Below, piece by piece: positions 51,611 to 60,684 of a stretch of 64,000 bases of DNA. The notes beneath the pieces are model-generated. The model was given only the letters and a program-made list of their open reading frames with translations. It had not been told where the DNA came from and made no database searches. Position 1 is the first letter of the stretch, and every line of letters starts with the position of its first letter. The position numbers and the translations under genes are program-made. The stretch lies in contig NC_016887.1 in assembly GCF_000284035.1 (NCBI RefSeq), positions 4,526,001 to 4,590,000 of the forward strand, given 5' to 3'. This stretch comes from Nocardia cyriacigeorgica GUH-2 (GTDB lineage: Bacteria; Actinomycetota; Actinomycetes; Mycobacteriales; Mycobacteriaceae).

Positions 51611-53167
51611 CTACGTCACCATGAAGTCGGCCATCATCGCCATGTCCTCGTGTTCGAGATTGTGGCAGTGCAGCATGAACGGGCCGGGGTAGTCGGTGAA
51701 GCGGACCGCCACCTCGACGGCCTCGGCAGGGCGGACGTCGACGGTGTCTTTCCAGCCCGCGTCGAAGGGGCCGGGCGGACGGTTGTTGCGGGAGATCACC
51801 TGGAACGGGTCGAGGTGCACGTGCACCGGGTGGTGGAAATCGGTGATGGAACGCCAGATCTCGACGGTGCCCAAGCGCGGGTTGGCCAGGGCACGGCCCG
51901 GTTCGTAGGGTGCGCCGTTGATCGACCACCCGTGCGGTCCCAGCTGGAACAGGAAGGTGCGTTCGGCGACGGCGGTGGCCGGATCCAGGCGCTCGACGGG
52001 GGCGAGCCGGTCGGGGACGGTGGTGTCGTCGCGCCGCAACGGGCCGGTGACGTCGAAGCGCATGATCTCGGCTGCCGGTCCGGTGTCGAGGGTGTTGCGG
52101 AGCCGGACCGAGGTGCCGGGCGGGTACGCGCCGAAATCGATGACCACGTCGAAACGTTCGGCCGGCGAGATGTCGATGTGGTCGTGCCGGATCGGTCGAT
52201 CGAGCAAGCCCCCGTCACTACCGATCTGTACGAAACCGTCGCCAGGGGGGTCGAGGGTGAGCCGGTAGCGGCGCGCGTTGGAAGCATTGAGCACCCGGAA
52301 TCGGTAGCGCACCGGCGACACCTCCAGCCGCGGCCACGGTGCGCCGTTGACGAGCACCACATCACCGAGGACCCCGTTCATATAGGGGTCGGTGACACCC
52401 GGTGTGCGCAGTTCCGGGTCGATCAGCGGGTAGGCGAACGAGCCGTCGGCGGCGAAGGAGCGATCGCTGATGAGCAAGGGGACGTCACGGTCACCTTGCG
52501 GGAGCGGCAGCGCATCCTCGACATCGTCGCCGACGAGGTGGAATCCGGCCAGCCCACGCCAGACCGCCGGACCCGTGAAGCTGTGCCGGTGATCGTGGTA
52601 CCAAAGGGTCGCGGCGCGTTGGCGATTCGGATACACGTAGGTGCGTTCGCCGTGCGCGAGTGCGCCCGTCATGGTGGCAGCCCCGTGTCCGTGGCTGTGC
52701 TGGTGTGCGGTGGTCGCGCCGACCGGCAGGATCAGGTCCATCGGGTAGCCGTCGCTGTCGGCGGGTGTGTGCCCGCCGTGCAGATGCACCACCGTCGGGT
52801 GGGGCAGTTCGTTGCGGTGGCGCACCGCGGTCGCCCTCCCCGACCGCGCCCGGATCGTCGGGCCGGGGAAGCTGCCGTGGTAGGTCCAGGCTTCGGTGCG
52901 CAGGCCCTGCAGAATGTCGAGATGTGCAGTGCGCTGGACGATTTCGTAATAGTCGGTGGTCGCATCGGATGCGACGGGAGACAGTTCCGGTGGAATTGGT
53001 AGCCGCGCCCGGAACGGCTGCGGCAGCGGCACCGAACTGGGCAGCAGCAGTCCCGGCTCACCCGGTCGCACAATCTTCGGCACCACCGCCCAGCCCGCGG
53101 CGCCGACGGCGGCCGCCGCGCCGACACCGACGCCCGCGCGCAGGAATCCGCGCCTGCTGATGCTCAT
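51611..53167 (-). CDS. Multicopper oxidase, Tat-exported
   Basis: 518 residues from ATG at 53167. Tat signal SRRGFLRAG followed by a hydrophobic stretch. Three cupredoxin domains with all copper motifs: HLHGGHTP, WYHDHRH, HPVHVHLDPF and HCHNLEHEDMAMMADF. A CotA/CueO/phenoxazinone-synthase-like oxidase that reduces O2 to water while oxidising phenols or metal ions outside the membrane. Its start overlaps the end of the gene upstream, placing it third in an operon with a membrane protein and an amidohydrolase. Confidence 0.92.
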   Translation of the reverse strand: MSISRRGFLRAGVGVGAAAAVGAAGWAVVPKIVRPGEPGLLLPSSVPLPQPFRARLPIPPELSPVASDATTDYYEIVQRTAHLDILQGLRTEAWTYHGSFPGPTIRARSGRATAVRHRNELPHPTVVHLHGGHTPADSDGYPMDLILPVGATTAHQHSHGHGAATMTGALAHGERTYVYPNRQRAATLWYHDHRHSFTGPAVWRGLAGFHLVGDDVEDALPLPQGDRDVPLLISDRSFAADGSFAYPLIDPELRTPGVTDPYMNGVLGDVVLVNGAPWPRLEVSPVRYRFRVLNASNARRYRLTLDPPGDGFVQIGSDGGLLDRPIRHDHIDISPAERFDVVIDFGAYPPGTSVRLRNTLDTGPAAEIMRFDVTGPLRRDDTTVPDRLAPVERLDPATAVAERTFLFQLGPHGWSINGAPYEPGRALANPRLGTVEIWRSITDFHHPVHVHLDPFQVISRNNRPPGPFDAGWKDTVDVRPAEAVEVAVRFTDYPGPFMLHCHNLEHEDMAMMADFMVT

Positions 53168-53544
53168 CGCTGCCACCGCCACGCCCAGCTCACCAGCAAT
53201 CCCGTGCCGATGGACAAGCCCACCGCGAGCGGAATATGCACTGCCAGCACCCGCTCCTCACCGAGCGGGATGAGCCCCGCCGCGATCACCAACTGCAACA
53301 CCGCGGTCCGGACGGGCCACGCCGGGCCACCACCCCTGCGCCACAGCAGCACCGCGCAGACGAGCTGACCGAGGAACACCACCGCCACGAGGCCACCGTT
53401 GCGGCTGTGCATGGCCAAGGCTTCGAAATGCCCGGCCATGAAACCGCCGGCCAGGGCGGCCTGGGCGAACACCAGGACCGCCGCCGTCGTCGCCGTCGCC
53501 CGGAACAGCGGCAGCGGCCACCGGGCGACCACGGTCGCGGTCAT
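53164..53544 (-). CDS. Small four-helix membrane protein
   Basis: 126 residues with about four hydrophobic helices (AVLVFAQAALAGGFMAGHF; GLVAVVFLGQLVCAVLLW; TAVLQLVIAAGLIPLG; LAVGLSIGTGLLVSWAW). Overlaps both the amidohydrolase and the oxidase genes by 4 bp. Several His and a Cys lie in or near helices, as in small electron-transfer membrane proteins, but no family was recognised. Confidence 0.7.
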   Translation of the reverse strand: MTATVVARWPLPLFRATATTAAVLVFAQAALAGGFMAGHFEALAMHSRNGGLVAVVFLGQLVCAVLLWRRGGGPAWPVRTAVLQLVIAAGLIPLGEERVLAVHIPLAVGLSIGTGLLVSWAWRWQR

Positions 53545-54662
53545 CGACGGACCTGCCGCACACCGCGACGCCACACCTCGGCGATCTCGGACGTGGCAGT
53601 GATATCGGTGGTCGGGTCCCCGTCGACGAGCAGCAGATCCGCCCGCAAACCCGGTGCGATGCGGCCGCGGTCGGACAACCCGAAGCGATCGGCCGTCCGG
53701 CTCGTCGCGGACCTGAGCACCTCCAGTGGACCCATCCCCACCCCGATCAGCAGCACCAGTTCCCGGTGCAGACCCGAACCATGCGCGGGTACGTACGGCG
53801 TCGCGTCGGTGCCGGCGAGCAGCGGCACGCCCGCCTCGTGCAGCGCCCGCGCGACCTGGACCGCGTCGGCGAACGAGCCGGGGCGCGCGCAGTCGGCGGT
53901 GGTCTCGCGCTGCCCGGTGATGGCCTCGAAGTACACCAGGGTGCTCACCACGAACACGTCCCGCGCGGCGATCCGATCGGCCAGCTCCAAGGTGTGATCG
54001 GAGAAGTCGGTCCACACGTGCGCGAGCCCGTCGACACCGGCATCGAGTGCGATCGCCACTTCACGCTCGGTGATTGCATGCGCGATGACCTGCAATCCCG
54101 CGTCATGCGCGTGGGTGGTCAGCGCTCGCGCGGTCTCCGCTGAGAGCACCGGAAGTCCCGTGCCGTGCACTGCACCGTCATCGATGACGATCTTCAGATA
54201 GTCGGCGCCCTCCGCCAGCCGGGCCCGCACGAAATCCGCCGCCTGCTCGGGGGCGGAGATGGTGTCGAACGGTGCGAGGCCGCGCGCGGCGATATCCGGC
54301 GAGGCGAGCAGTTGACTCGGGTGACCGCCCGGCGCCGTCGCCAAGGTGGCCGCGCTGCGGAAATCGGCGATATCGTCGCGCGATGCGGCCGCAGCCCGCT
54401 GGGCGGTCAGGACTTCGGGGAGGCAGAACATGTCGAGCTCGGTCGTGACGCCGAAGGTGAGCGCGGCGGCCAGGTCGCCGTCGAAGATGTGGGTGTGGGC
54501 GTCGATCAGCCCCGGCAGCAGGGTTCGGCCGGTGCCATCGATCTCGACGTCGGCGGGGGCGTCGTCGGTGGCGGCGATCCGGCCGTCCTCGATGAGCACG
54601 GTGGTGCGGTCGATGCGGTGCTCGCCGTCGAAGACGCGGACATTGCTGATGCGGGTGCGCAT
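53541..54662 (-). CDS. Amidohydrolase family protein (imidazolonepropionase/prolidase-like)
   Basis: 373 residues from ATG at 54662. Metal-dependent hydrolase with LPGLIDAHTHIFDG (HxH), LKIVIDDGAV, VIAHAITEREV (His), GLAHVWTD (His) and LLAGTDATPYVP (Asp), ending in the typical SDRGRIAPGLRADLLLVDGDP. Acts on an amide or cyclic amide of unknown nature. First gene of the operon with the small membrane protein and multicopper oxidase, and divergent from the SigJ-like gene. Confidence 0.9.
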   Translation of the reverse strand: MRTRISNVRVFDGEHRIDRTTVLIEDGRIAATDDAPADVEIDGTGRTLLPGLIDAHTHIFDGDLAAALTFGVTTELDMFCLPEVLTAQRAAAASRDDIADFRSAATLATAPGGHPSQLLASPDIAARGLAPFDTISAPEQAADFVRARLAEGADYLKIVIDDGAVHGTGLPVLSAETARALTTHAHDAGLQVIAHAITEREVAIALDAGVDGLAHVWTDFSDHTLELADRIAARDVFVVSTLVYFEAITGQRETTADCARPGSFADAVQVARALHEAGVPLLAGTDATPYVPAHGSGLHRELVLLIGVGMGPLEVLRSATSRTADRFGLSDRGRIAPGLRADLLLVDGDPTTDITATSEIAEVWRRGVRQVRR

Positions 54663-54847
54663 GGGGAGCTCCTGGTAGGGATGACGGAAAGGGTTTCGTC
54701 GGCTAGGAGCAAGCGATGCGGGCAGAACGTGACACCGCGAGGACGATTCTGTGGGTTGGATCACGCAATCCGGCGCTGGTGTCACACTCGGCGTCGTCGC
54801 GGACCTCTTCGTAGAAGGACCATTTCCCGCCGGACCGGAGGACTGCC

Positions 54848-55756
54848 GTGCACGACGACATCGACAACGCCACCGAGACCTTCCTCGGCTACCGCGAGCT
54901 GCTGTTCTCGGTGGTCTACAACATGCTCGGCAGCGTCGCCGACACCGAGGACGTCCTGCAAGAAGTGTGGTTGGCCTGGCAGACCCGCGTGCGCGGCGCC
55001 GAACCGATCGACAACGTCCGCGCCTACCTCACCCGGATCGCGGTGAACCAAGCGCTCGCCCGCCGTTCCGCGCTGGCCCGGCGTCGCGAAGAGTATGTGG
55101 GGCAATGGCTTCCGGAGCCCCTGGTCGACAACGACACCACCGACGACGGTGCGACGAGCGTGCTGCGGACCGAATCGTCGTCGATGGCGATGCTGGTCGT
55201 CCTCGAATCGCTGACTCCGCTGGAGCGGGCGGTGTTCGTGCTCAACGAGGTCTTCGCCTACCCGCACACCGAGATCGCCGGCATGGTCGACCGCTCCCCC
55301 GCCGCGGTGCGCCAGATCGCTCATCGCGCCCGGCAACACGTGCAGGCGCGCAGGCCACACACCCAGGTGGACCCGCGGATCCGCAGGCAGGTCACCGAAC
55401 GCTTCGTCGACGCCGCGATGGGTGGAGACCTCGAAGAACTCCTCGCGGTGCTGGCCCCGGACGTCACCCTCTGGACCGATAGTGGCGGCGCCGGTGTCGC
55501 CACATCCTTGCAGCCGGTGCACGGCCGGACCGCTGTCGCCGAGGTTTTCGTATCCGTCGCCGAGGCGGGGCTGGACGGTTACCGGGTGGGTTGGCGCACG
55601 GTCAGCGGCGATCCGTGTGCGGTGATCTTCGACGGTGATGCGCCGCTGGCGCTCGTCGTCCTCGATATCGCGCCCGACGATACCGTCATCGGGGTGTACT
55701 CGGTGACCAATCCCGCGAAGCTGACCCGGGTGAACGAGACGAATCCGGCTCGCTGA
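54848..55756 (+). CDS. sigJ: SigJ-like ECF41 sigma factor
   Basis: 302 residues from GTG at 54848 with GGAGGA upstream. Region 2 (YRELLFSVVYNMLGSVADTE, DVLQEVWLAWQ) and region 4 (LTPLERAVFVLNEVFAYPHT, DRSPAAVRQIAHRARQHV) are followed by a C-terminal SnoaL-like domain (ERFVDAAMGGDLEELLAVLAPDVTLWTD), the mark of the ECF41 group. In that group the fused domain replaces a separate anti-sigma factor and the sigma often controls a neighbouring gene, here perhaps the divergent amidohydrolase operon 185 bp away. Confidence 0.9.
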   Translation: MHDDIDNATETFLGYRELLFSVVYNMLGSVADTEDVLQEVWLAWQTRVRGAEPIDNVRAYLTRIAVNQALARRSALARRREEYVGQWLPEPLVDNDTTDDGATSVLRTESSSMAMLVVLESLTPLERAVFVLNEVFAYPHTEIAGMVDRSPAAVRQIAHRARQHVQARRPHTQVDPRIRRQVTERFVDAAMGGDLEELLAVLAPDVTLWTDSGGAGVATSLQPVHGRTAVAEVFVSVAEAGLDGYRVGWRTVSGDPCAVIFDGDAPLALVVLDIAPDDTVIGVYSVTNPAKLTRVNETNPAR

Positions 55757-55837
55757 GCGGTGAAGCGGACCGGATGGTCGTCGATCGGCGTCCGTCGCTC
55801 GACGCGGTATTCGTCGCGTCTGCGTCGAATCTGCCGG

Positions 55838-56125
55838 TCAGGACAAACGCTCGGTCAGATGAACAGTGACCTCATCACCATCGGACTTGCCGATACTGCG
55901 CCTGATCGCCGCGGCAACGGGGAGCTTGTGCGTGCCGTCTCCGAGAGCCATGAAGGACGAGGCGAACGGCACGCCGTCCACCGTTCCTTTGACCTTCACC
56001 AGGCCGCGGGTACCGAAGATCTGTGCCGAATCGGGAAGTTGCACGCACGTCCACGTGTCGCCTTCCCGGACTTTCCCGAGGACGGCGGTGAAGGTGATGT
56101 CGAGTGGTCCTGCTGCGGCAGCCAT
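55838..56125 (-). CDS. DUF1905 family protein
   Basis: 95 residues from ATG at 56125. A small beta-barrel DUF1905 protein (ITFTAVLGKVREGDTWTCVQLP, VKVKGTVDGVPFASSFMALGDGTHKLPV, IGKSDGDEVTVHL). In other bacteria the domain is sometimes fused to YdeI/OmdA-type proteins. Function unknown. It lies 22 bp after the membrane protein gene and is probably in its transcript. Confidence 0.85.
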   Translation of the reverse strand: MAAAAGPLDITFTAVLGKVREGDTWTCVQLPDSAQIFGTRGLVKVKGTVDGVPFASSFMALGDGTHKLPVAAAIRRSIGKSDGDEVTVHLTERLS

Positions 56126-56147
56126 GGCGGCTCCTGTCGAGAGGGGG

Positions 56148-56528
56148 TCAGATGAACAGTCCGAGCACAACTCCACTGATGACCAGTTTGAGGACCCAGT
56201 CGGTCATGTGCACCAGCGCGGTCGGGATCGGAACGTTTTCGTGGACGACGGCGCCGGCGAGGATGGTGACGGGCAGTATCGCCACGATGGCGCCCAGCAC
56301 CGCCCCGGCCGCGACTCCATGCCGATCACCGGCGACGAGCAGCAGCGCCAGGACGGTAGCCGCGAGAAGGCCACGTAGCAGTACGAACAGCATCTGCACC
56401 GGCACTCCGACTCCGGGCCGCGGGGTGCTCGTCCGCGACACCAGCGCGGCGACCGGAGGCGTCGCGTACAGCACCGCGCTGATCACGAACGAGACGATCG
56501 CGGCGGCGACAACACCTACAACAACCAT
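56148..56528 (-). CDS. DUF1761-like membrane protein
   Basis: 126 residues with four hydrophobic helices (VVVGVVAAAIVSFVISAVLY; QMLFVLLRGLLAATVLALLLVAG; AGAVLGAIVAILPVTILAGAV; WVLKLVISGVVLGLFI). Size and pattern resemble DUF1761 proteins. It is divergent from a TetR gene, with palindromes between them, so it is probably repressed by that regulator. Function unknown. Confidence 0.7.
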   Translation of the reverse strand: MVVVGVVAAAIVSFVISAVLYATPPVAALVSRTSTPRPGVGVPVQMLFVLLRGLLAATVLALLLVAGDRHGVAAGAVLGAIVAILPVTILAGAVVHENVPIPTALVHMTDWVLKLVISGVVLGLFI

Positions 56529-56538
56529 GTCCGGCTCC

Positions 56539-56595
56539 TTAAGTACGGTGCAGTACTTAAACTAGGCCGCGGTTTGGGTACTGTCAAGTACTAAA
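56539..56595. promoter_or_regulatory. Two AGTACT-type palindromic operators between DUF1761-like and TetR genes
   Basis: TTAAGTAC-GGTGCA-GTACTTAA at 56539-56560 is a perfect 8-bp inverted repeat; GTACT-GTCA-AGTAC around 56578-56592 is a second, shorter one with the same half-site. They occupy the short space between the divergent starts. Confidence 0.7.
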
Positions 56596-56605
56596 GTGGG
56601 GAACC

Positions 56606-57223
56606 ATGAACTCTGGAAGTGGGCGCCGCGGCCGCCCGCCCGGTAAGTCCGGCCCCGAACTGCTGGCCGTAGCGCGTGAGGTGTTTCTGGAGCGCGGGTT
56701 CGCGGGATCGACGATGGACGAGGTGGCCTCGCGCGCAGGGATTTCCAAGGCCTCGCTCTATCGGGAACACTCGTCGAAGGCCGAACTCTTCGCTGCGGTG
56801 GTGGAGAATTGGGCGGGCGCCGGCCGTCATGCCATGCGGCCCGCCCTCGCGAAACTCGAGGCCGCCGAGGATATCCGCGAGGGGCTGCTCACCTGGGCGC
56901 GGACCCTGCTGGCCGGTATCCTCTCCCCCACCGTGGTGGAGATGCGCCGACTGGTCACCGCCGAGGCCGCTCGCCTGCCCGAGGTCGGGTCGACCTATCT
57001 GCACAAGAGCTGGATCAGCAACATCGGCGATCTCGCCACAACACTCCAGGCACTCGCCACCCGCGGCCTGCTGCGGATACCCGACCCCGGCGCCGCGGCC
57101 GAACAGCTCACCTGGCTGGTCGTCGGCGCACCACTGAACGCCCGGATGCTCGATGCCACGGCAACGTCCGCCGACACGGTCGACGCGGCGATCGACCTGT
57201 TCCTGGCGGCCTACCGTCGTTGA
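56606..57223 (+). CDS. TetR-family regulator
   Basis: 205 residues. Helix-turn-helix STMDEVASRAGISKASLYREHSSKAELF; the C-terminal half fits the TetR_C_7 (AefR-like) group. Divergent from the DUF1761-like membrane protein gene with shared operators, so it likely represses both. Confidence 0.9.
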   Translation: MNSGSGRRGRPPGKSGPELLAVAREVFLERGFAGSTMDEVASRAGISKASLYREHSSKAELFAAVVENWAGAGRHAMRPALAKLEAAEDIREGLLTWARTLLAGILSPTVVEMRRLVTAEAARLPEVGSTYLHKSWISNIGDLATTLQALATRGLLRIPDPGAAAEQLTWLVVGAPLNARMLDATATSADTVDAAIDLFLAAYRR

Positions 57224-57331
57224 ACGGCGCACGAGTTGACGAAACCTGTTCCGAAGTTGCCTCTTTGCCTCGCGGCACCTGGCGGCACGCTTGCGGCGAA
57301 CCGGATGACGTCGGCGCCGCCTCCCGCGACA

Positions 57332-58087
57332 ATGACCGACGTGGACAAGCCAGGGGTGGAAGTCGTCGTCGCTCATCATGATTGCGCGACGCTGCGGGTC
57401 GGAGACGTACTCCTCAAAGTAGATGCCGATCAAACGCGCACCGATATCGAAGTCGACGCCATGGTGCGGGCGCCCGTTCCCACTCCGGCGATCCTGTGGC
57501 GAGAACCGCCCGTCCTCGCGCTTGCCGCTTTATCAGGAAAGCCACTCGCTCACCTAGGCGAGCCCTCGACCGCGTCGGCGGCGGCGTGGGTTGCGGCCGG
57601 AGCTACCGTTCGGAAGCTGCACAATGGGCCGCCGCCGGCGAGGGCCGGTCGGAGCCCGGACGAGTTGGCGAGGGAGATCGATGGCGAATGTGCCTGGCTC
57701 GTCGCGAATGACGTTCTTCCCGCGAGCGTGATCAGGCGCAACCGCGAACTCGCCGATGCGGCGCTTCGCCCATGGGCTCCGGTGTTCACGCACGGTGATC
57801 TACAGGTCGCCCATGTGTTCGTCGACGGAGACGAGGTCACCGGGGTGATCGATTGGTCGGAGGCAGCGCAGGGGGACGCCATGTACGATCTCGCCACCCT
57901 GACCCTCGGCCACCCGGAGCATCTCGATGGCGTCGTCGCAGGGTACGGCGCGGCGGTCGACCGTGAGGTGATCCGCGGTTGGTGGTCGGTGCGATGTCTG
58001 CGGGGCGTTCGCTGGCTTGTCGAGCATGGATTCGACCCGAGTGCGCCGGGCTGCGAGATCGATATTCTGCGAAGGCAGGCGATGTGA
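57332..58087 (+). CDS. Aminoglycoside phosphotransferase-family protein
   Basis: 251 residues from ATG at 57332; ATG at 57305 and TTG/GTG further up are alternatives. Kinase-like fold: THGDLQVAHVFVDGDEVTGVIDWSEAAQGDAMYDLA carries the catalytic Asp (HGD) and the metal-binding Asp (IDW), though the expected Asn four residues after the HGD is His. Probably phosphorylates a small molecule; most chromosomal members have no drug-resistance role. The N-terminal lobe is short. Confidence 0.8.
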   Translation: MTDVDKPGVEVVVAHHDCATLRVGDVLLKVDADQTRTDIEVDAMVRAPVPTPAILWREPPVLALAALSGKPLAHLGEPSTASAAAWVAAGATVRKLHNGPPPARAGRSPDELAREIDGECAWLVANDVLPASVIRRNRELADAALRPWAPVFTHGDLQVAHVFVDGDEVTGVIDWSEAAQGDAMYDLATLTLGHPEHLDGVVAGYGAAVDREVIRGWWSVRCLRGVRWLVEHGFDPSAPGCEIDILRRQAM

Positions 58088-58183
58088 GGGCGCCGAGGCT
58101 GGCAACGTGACGGCCCCGGCGGAGGTCAAGCGAGCGTCGAGACGCCGCGCCCTGAGTCGATGACGAGGCCCGCGTCTCGCGAC

Positions 58184-59227
58184 TCAGAGATCGGACTCCC
58201 GACGCCTCCGCAGCGGCGCGCCGACATCATGCATGTGCTTCAGCGCTTCGCGATAGGAGGCGATCAACCCCGTCTCGTGGTATGGCACACCGATTTCCGC
58301 GCAGTAGTCACGCACGATGACCTGGGCGTGGCGCAGATTCGGGGTCGGCATACTGGGAAACAGGTGATGCTCGATCTGGTAATTGAGGCCGCCGAGTGCG
58401 ATATCGGTCAGCGTGCCGCCCTTGACGTTTCGAGACGTCAGCACCTGGCGGCGCAGGTAGTCGGGGCGATCGTCGCCGGTCAGAGTCGGCATACCTTTGT
58501 GGTTCGGCGCGAAGATGCAGCCCATGTACACGCCGAAGAGCGCCTGGTGGACGGCGAGGAACGCGAAGGCCTTGTCCGCGGGCAGGATGACGAACAGGGC
58601 CGTCAGGTAGATGGCGAAATGGCCGAACAGCAACGAACCCTCGAGGACGCGGTGTTTGACCGATCGGTTTCGGAGTGCCCGCACGCCTGCCAGATGGAGA
58701 TTCAGGCCCTCGAGCATCAGCAGCGGGAAGAACAGGTACGCCTGTGCCCGGCCGATGAGGCGAGGCAGGCCGCGACTGGCCCGCGCCTGCCGTTGTGACC
58801 ACACCAGGATGTCGGGTGCGACATCGGGATCGAGTTCCTCGTGATTCGGATTGGCGTGATGGCGCGTGTGCTTGTCCTGCCACCAGCCATAACCCAGCCC
58901 GATTCCGGCATTGCCGACCACCCGCCCGACGATCTCCGTCGGGCGACGCAACCGGAAGACCTGCCGGTGCGCGACATCGTGCATTACCAGCGCGACCTGC
59001 GCGAACGTCACCGCCATGAACACCGCCACCAGCAGCGTCCACCACGAATCCCCGACCAGAACGAACGCCGCCCAGCCCGCGGCAAACGCGAACCCGACCA
59101 GGCCGAGCCGGATCGTGTAGTAGACCGGTCGCCGGTCCATCAGACCGGCTTCGCTGACCCGGCGCAAGAGTGGGGCATAGTCACCACCACGCCGCGACAG
59201 TGGAGGGGACAAGGTAGACGTCGTCAT
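58184..59227 (-). CDS. Membrane fatty acid (acyl-lipid) desaturase
   Basis: 347 residues from ATG at 59227. Three histidine boxes of the front-end/acyl-lipid desaturase family: HDVAHRQ, HTRHHANPNH and QIEHHLFP, with four membrane helices between them. It introduces a double bond into a membrane-bound acyl chain using two iron ions and reducing power. The QxxHH third box, with Gln in place of the first His, is typical of delta-6-like front-end enzymes. No ferredoxin or reductase is next to it. Confidence 0.92.
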   Translation of the reverse strand: MTTSTLSPPLSRRGGDYAPLLRRVSEAGLMDRRPVYYTIRLGLVGFAFAAGWAAFVLVGDSWWTLLVAVFMAVTFAQVALVMHDVAHRQVFRLRRPTEIVGRVVGNAGIGLGYGWWQDKHTRHHANPNHEELDPDVAPDILVWSQRQARASRGLPRLIGRAQAYLFFPLLMLEGLNLHLAGVRALRNRSVKHRVLEGSLLFGHFAIYLTALFVILPADKAFAFLAVHQALFGVYMGCIFAPNHKGMPTLTGDDRPDYLRRQVLTSRNVKGGTLTDIALGGLNYQIEHHLFPSMPTPNLRHAQVIVRDYCAEIGVPYHETGLIASYREALKHMHDVGAPLRRRRESDL

Positions 59228-59550
59228 ACAGCTTCCTCGCAGTCGTTGTCTCACCACCGCGCGATGCACTGCCGACCATCGGATGTGGATCGGAGTTCGG
59301 CCGATCAGCGCTGTGGCGATGTCGATGTCCCGAAGCTATGCGCCCTTTTCTAGTTCTATGTAATCCCCTGGTATGACGTGGAGTAGCGCTGCGGAGTGAG
59401 ATCGGGGTAAAAGCCGGAATCGACGCAGCCACGGTTGAGTTGCCCTGGATTCGGCCGATCGGCCGAGATCGCTCGGCGGCTGTGTCGGCCGTGATCGGCG
59501 GCGCTGCGACCGCTCACCGAGTTCGGCGGACATTCCCATCTCGCTCCGGC
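59228..59550. other. Intergenic, promoter of the desaturase gene
   Basis: About 320 bp with no plausible gene on either strand. It must hold the desaturase promoter. The middle (59330-59400) is less GC-rich than average; no specific operator was recognised. Confidence 0.55.
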
Positions 59551-59925
59551 TCAGTCCGGGGGCGGGGCGTCGGGGGCGTATTGGCCGACGATCCAGCGGC
59601 AGATCGCCTCCACCACGTACTCCTGTTCCGCGGCGTCGAGGGGGCGGCCGGCGGGGATGTCGTGCCAGCGGTGCAGGCAGGTGCGGCAGCAGGTGGCGGT
59701 GGCGTGCTGGGCGACGAAGACCGGGTGGCCGCGGTAGGGGGTTTGGCGGCCGTCGTTGCGGGGTTCGGCGGGGGCGAGCCTGCGCTCGATCAGTTCGCGG
59801 GCGTGCTTGCGGACGGTGGTCATGCCGCGCAGGTCGACGATCGCGCGGTCGCGGCCGCGGAGCCGGAACTTCGCGCGGAAGTGATGCTGCCCTATGCGGT
59901 GCAGCCTGGCATCCAACTCGTCCAT
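59551..59925 (-). CDS. DUF4186 family protein
   Basis: 124 residues. RGMTTVRKHARELIERRLAP and PVFVAQHATATCCRTCLHRWHDIP (Cys/His cluster, perhaps a metal site) with a C-terminal YVVEAICRWI are typical of DUF4186. Its ATG overlaps the stop of the DUF488 gene upstream. Function unknown. Confidence 0.85.
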   Translation of the reverse strand: MDELDARLHRIGQHHFRAKFRLRGRDRAIVDLRGMTTVRKHARELIERRLAPAEPRNDGRQTPYRGHPVFVAQHATATCCRTCLHRWHDIPAGRPLDAAEQEYVVEAICRWIVGQYAPDAPPPD

Positions 59926-60401
59926 CAGTCTGGGAGCAGGTGTTCGATCCTCAGGTAGTGCCGCTCGGCCAAGCGCTGGGCGATCAGCGAGCGGTGGCAG
60001 GCTTCGGGGTCGCGCTCGACGCAGAGCAGCGCCGTAACGCCGCTACCCGACACTACCGGTGTCAGATCAGTGCGGTCGAGGATCTCACCGGTGTACCGGC
60101 GGACGTATTCGCCATCCAGCACGCGACGCGACCGTTTGCCGACCCCCGAACGATCGTCCTCGGCGTGCTGAAGATGCAGCATCTCGACAGTGGGCGCGAG
60201 CTCGAGATGGTGCTCATAGCCGATCCCGGCCTGCTCGAGCGCTGCCTGCAACCGGAGCGAGTTCGCCCAGGCGTACTCGGCTCCCCGCACCCCACGGCGG
60301 CGCCGAATATCCAGTAGCAGGCCGACTTTCGCCGCCCGCAGACGCTGCAGGAACGACTCTGCGTCGAACCCATAGACCCCGATGGTCACGATTTTCCGCA
60401 C
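59925..60401 (-). CDS. DUF488 family protein
   Basis: 158 residues from GTG at 60401. DUF488 signature: IVTIGVYGFDAESFLQRL, LLLDIRRRRGVRGAEYAW and LLCVERDPEACHRSLIAQRL with the conserved CHR. Often paired with DUF4186 or DNA-repair-like genes; the biochemical role is unknown. Coupled to DUF4186 by ATGA. Confidence 0.87.
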   Translation of the reverse strand: MRKIVTIGVYGFDAESFLQRLRAAKVGLLLDIRRRRGVRGAEYAWANSLRLQAALEQAGIGYEHHLELAPTVEMLHLQHAEDDRSGVGKRSRRVLDGEYVRRYTGEILDRTDLTPVVSGSGVTALLCVERDPEACHRSLIAQRLAERHYLRIEHLLPD

Positions 60402-60530
60402 CGTCGATCACCTTCCTGCTCACCTGTCCGCGTCGCCACCGGCAATCCGCCCAGCCGTCCAGGGCGGCGGCACGATCAGCGCAACAGCCGTTCCCACGAG
60501 TCCAGCCACCGCACCGGGTGGCTCGCCCGG

Positions 60531-60644
60531 TCACGTCCTCGTTGACCGATCCTGCCGCGGAATCACGACATCTCCAGTCAGGTATTTCGGCCGGTCTCGG
60601 AGCACAGCGACCTCATCTCCGGCGAACAATCCCAATCCGATCAC
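60531..60644 (-). other. Possible short ORF (about 37 codons)
   Basis: GTG at 60644 opens a frame IGLGLFAGDEVAVLRDRPKY ending at 60531. The beta-strand-like pattern looks more protein-like than the alternatives in this 280-bp gap, but no family was recognised and there is no clear Shine-Dalgarno. Confidence 0.2.
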
Positions 60645-60684
60645 CGCTCGAATACGGACTGGCCTGCGGTGTCGTCCGGAATGA

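Noticed and set aside
60382..60684. 100-codon + strand frame
   Set aside because: No Shine-Dalgarno or family resemblance; the antisense short frame looks slightly more protein-like but is also weak.
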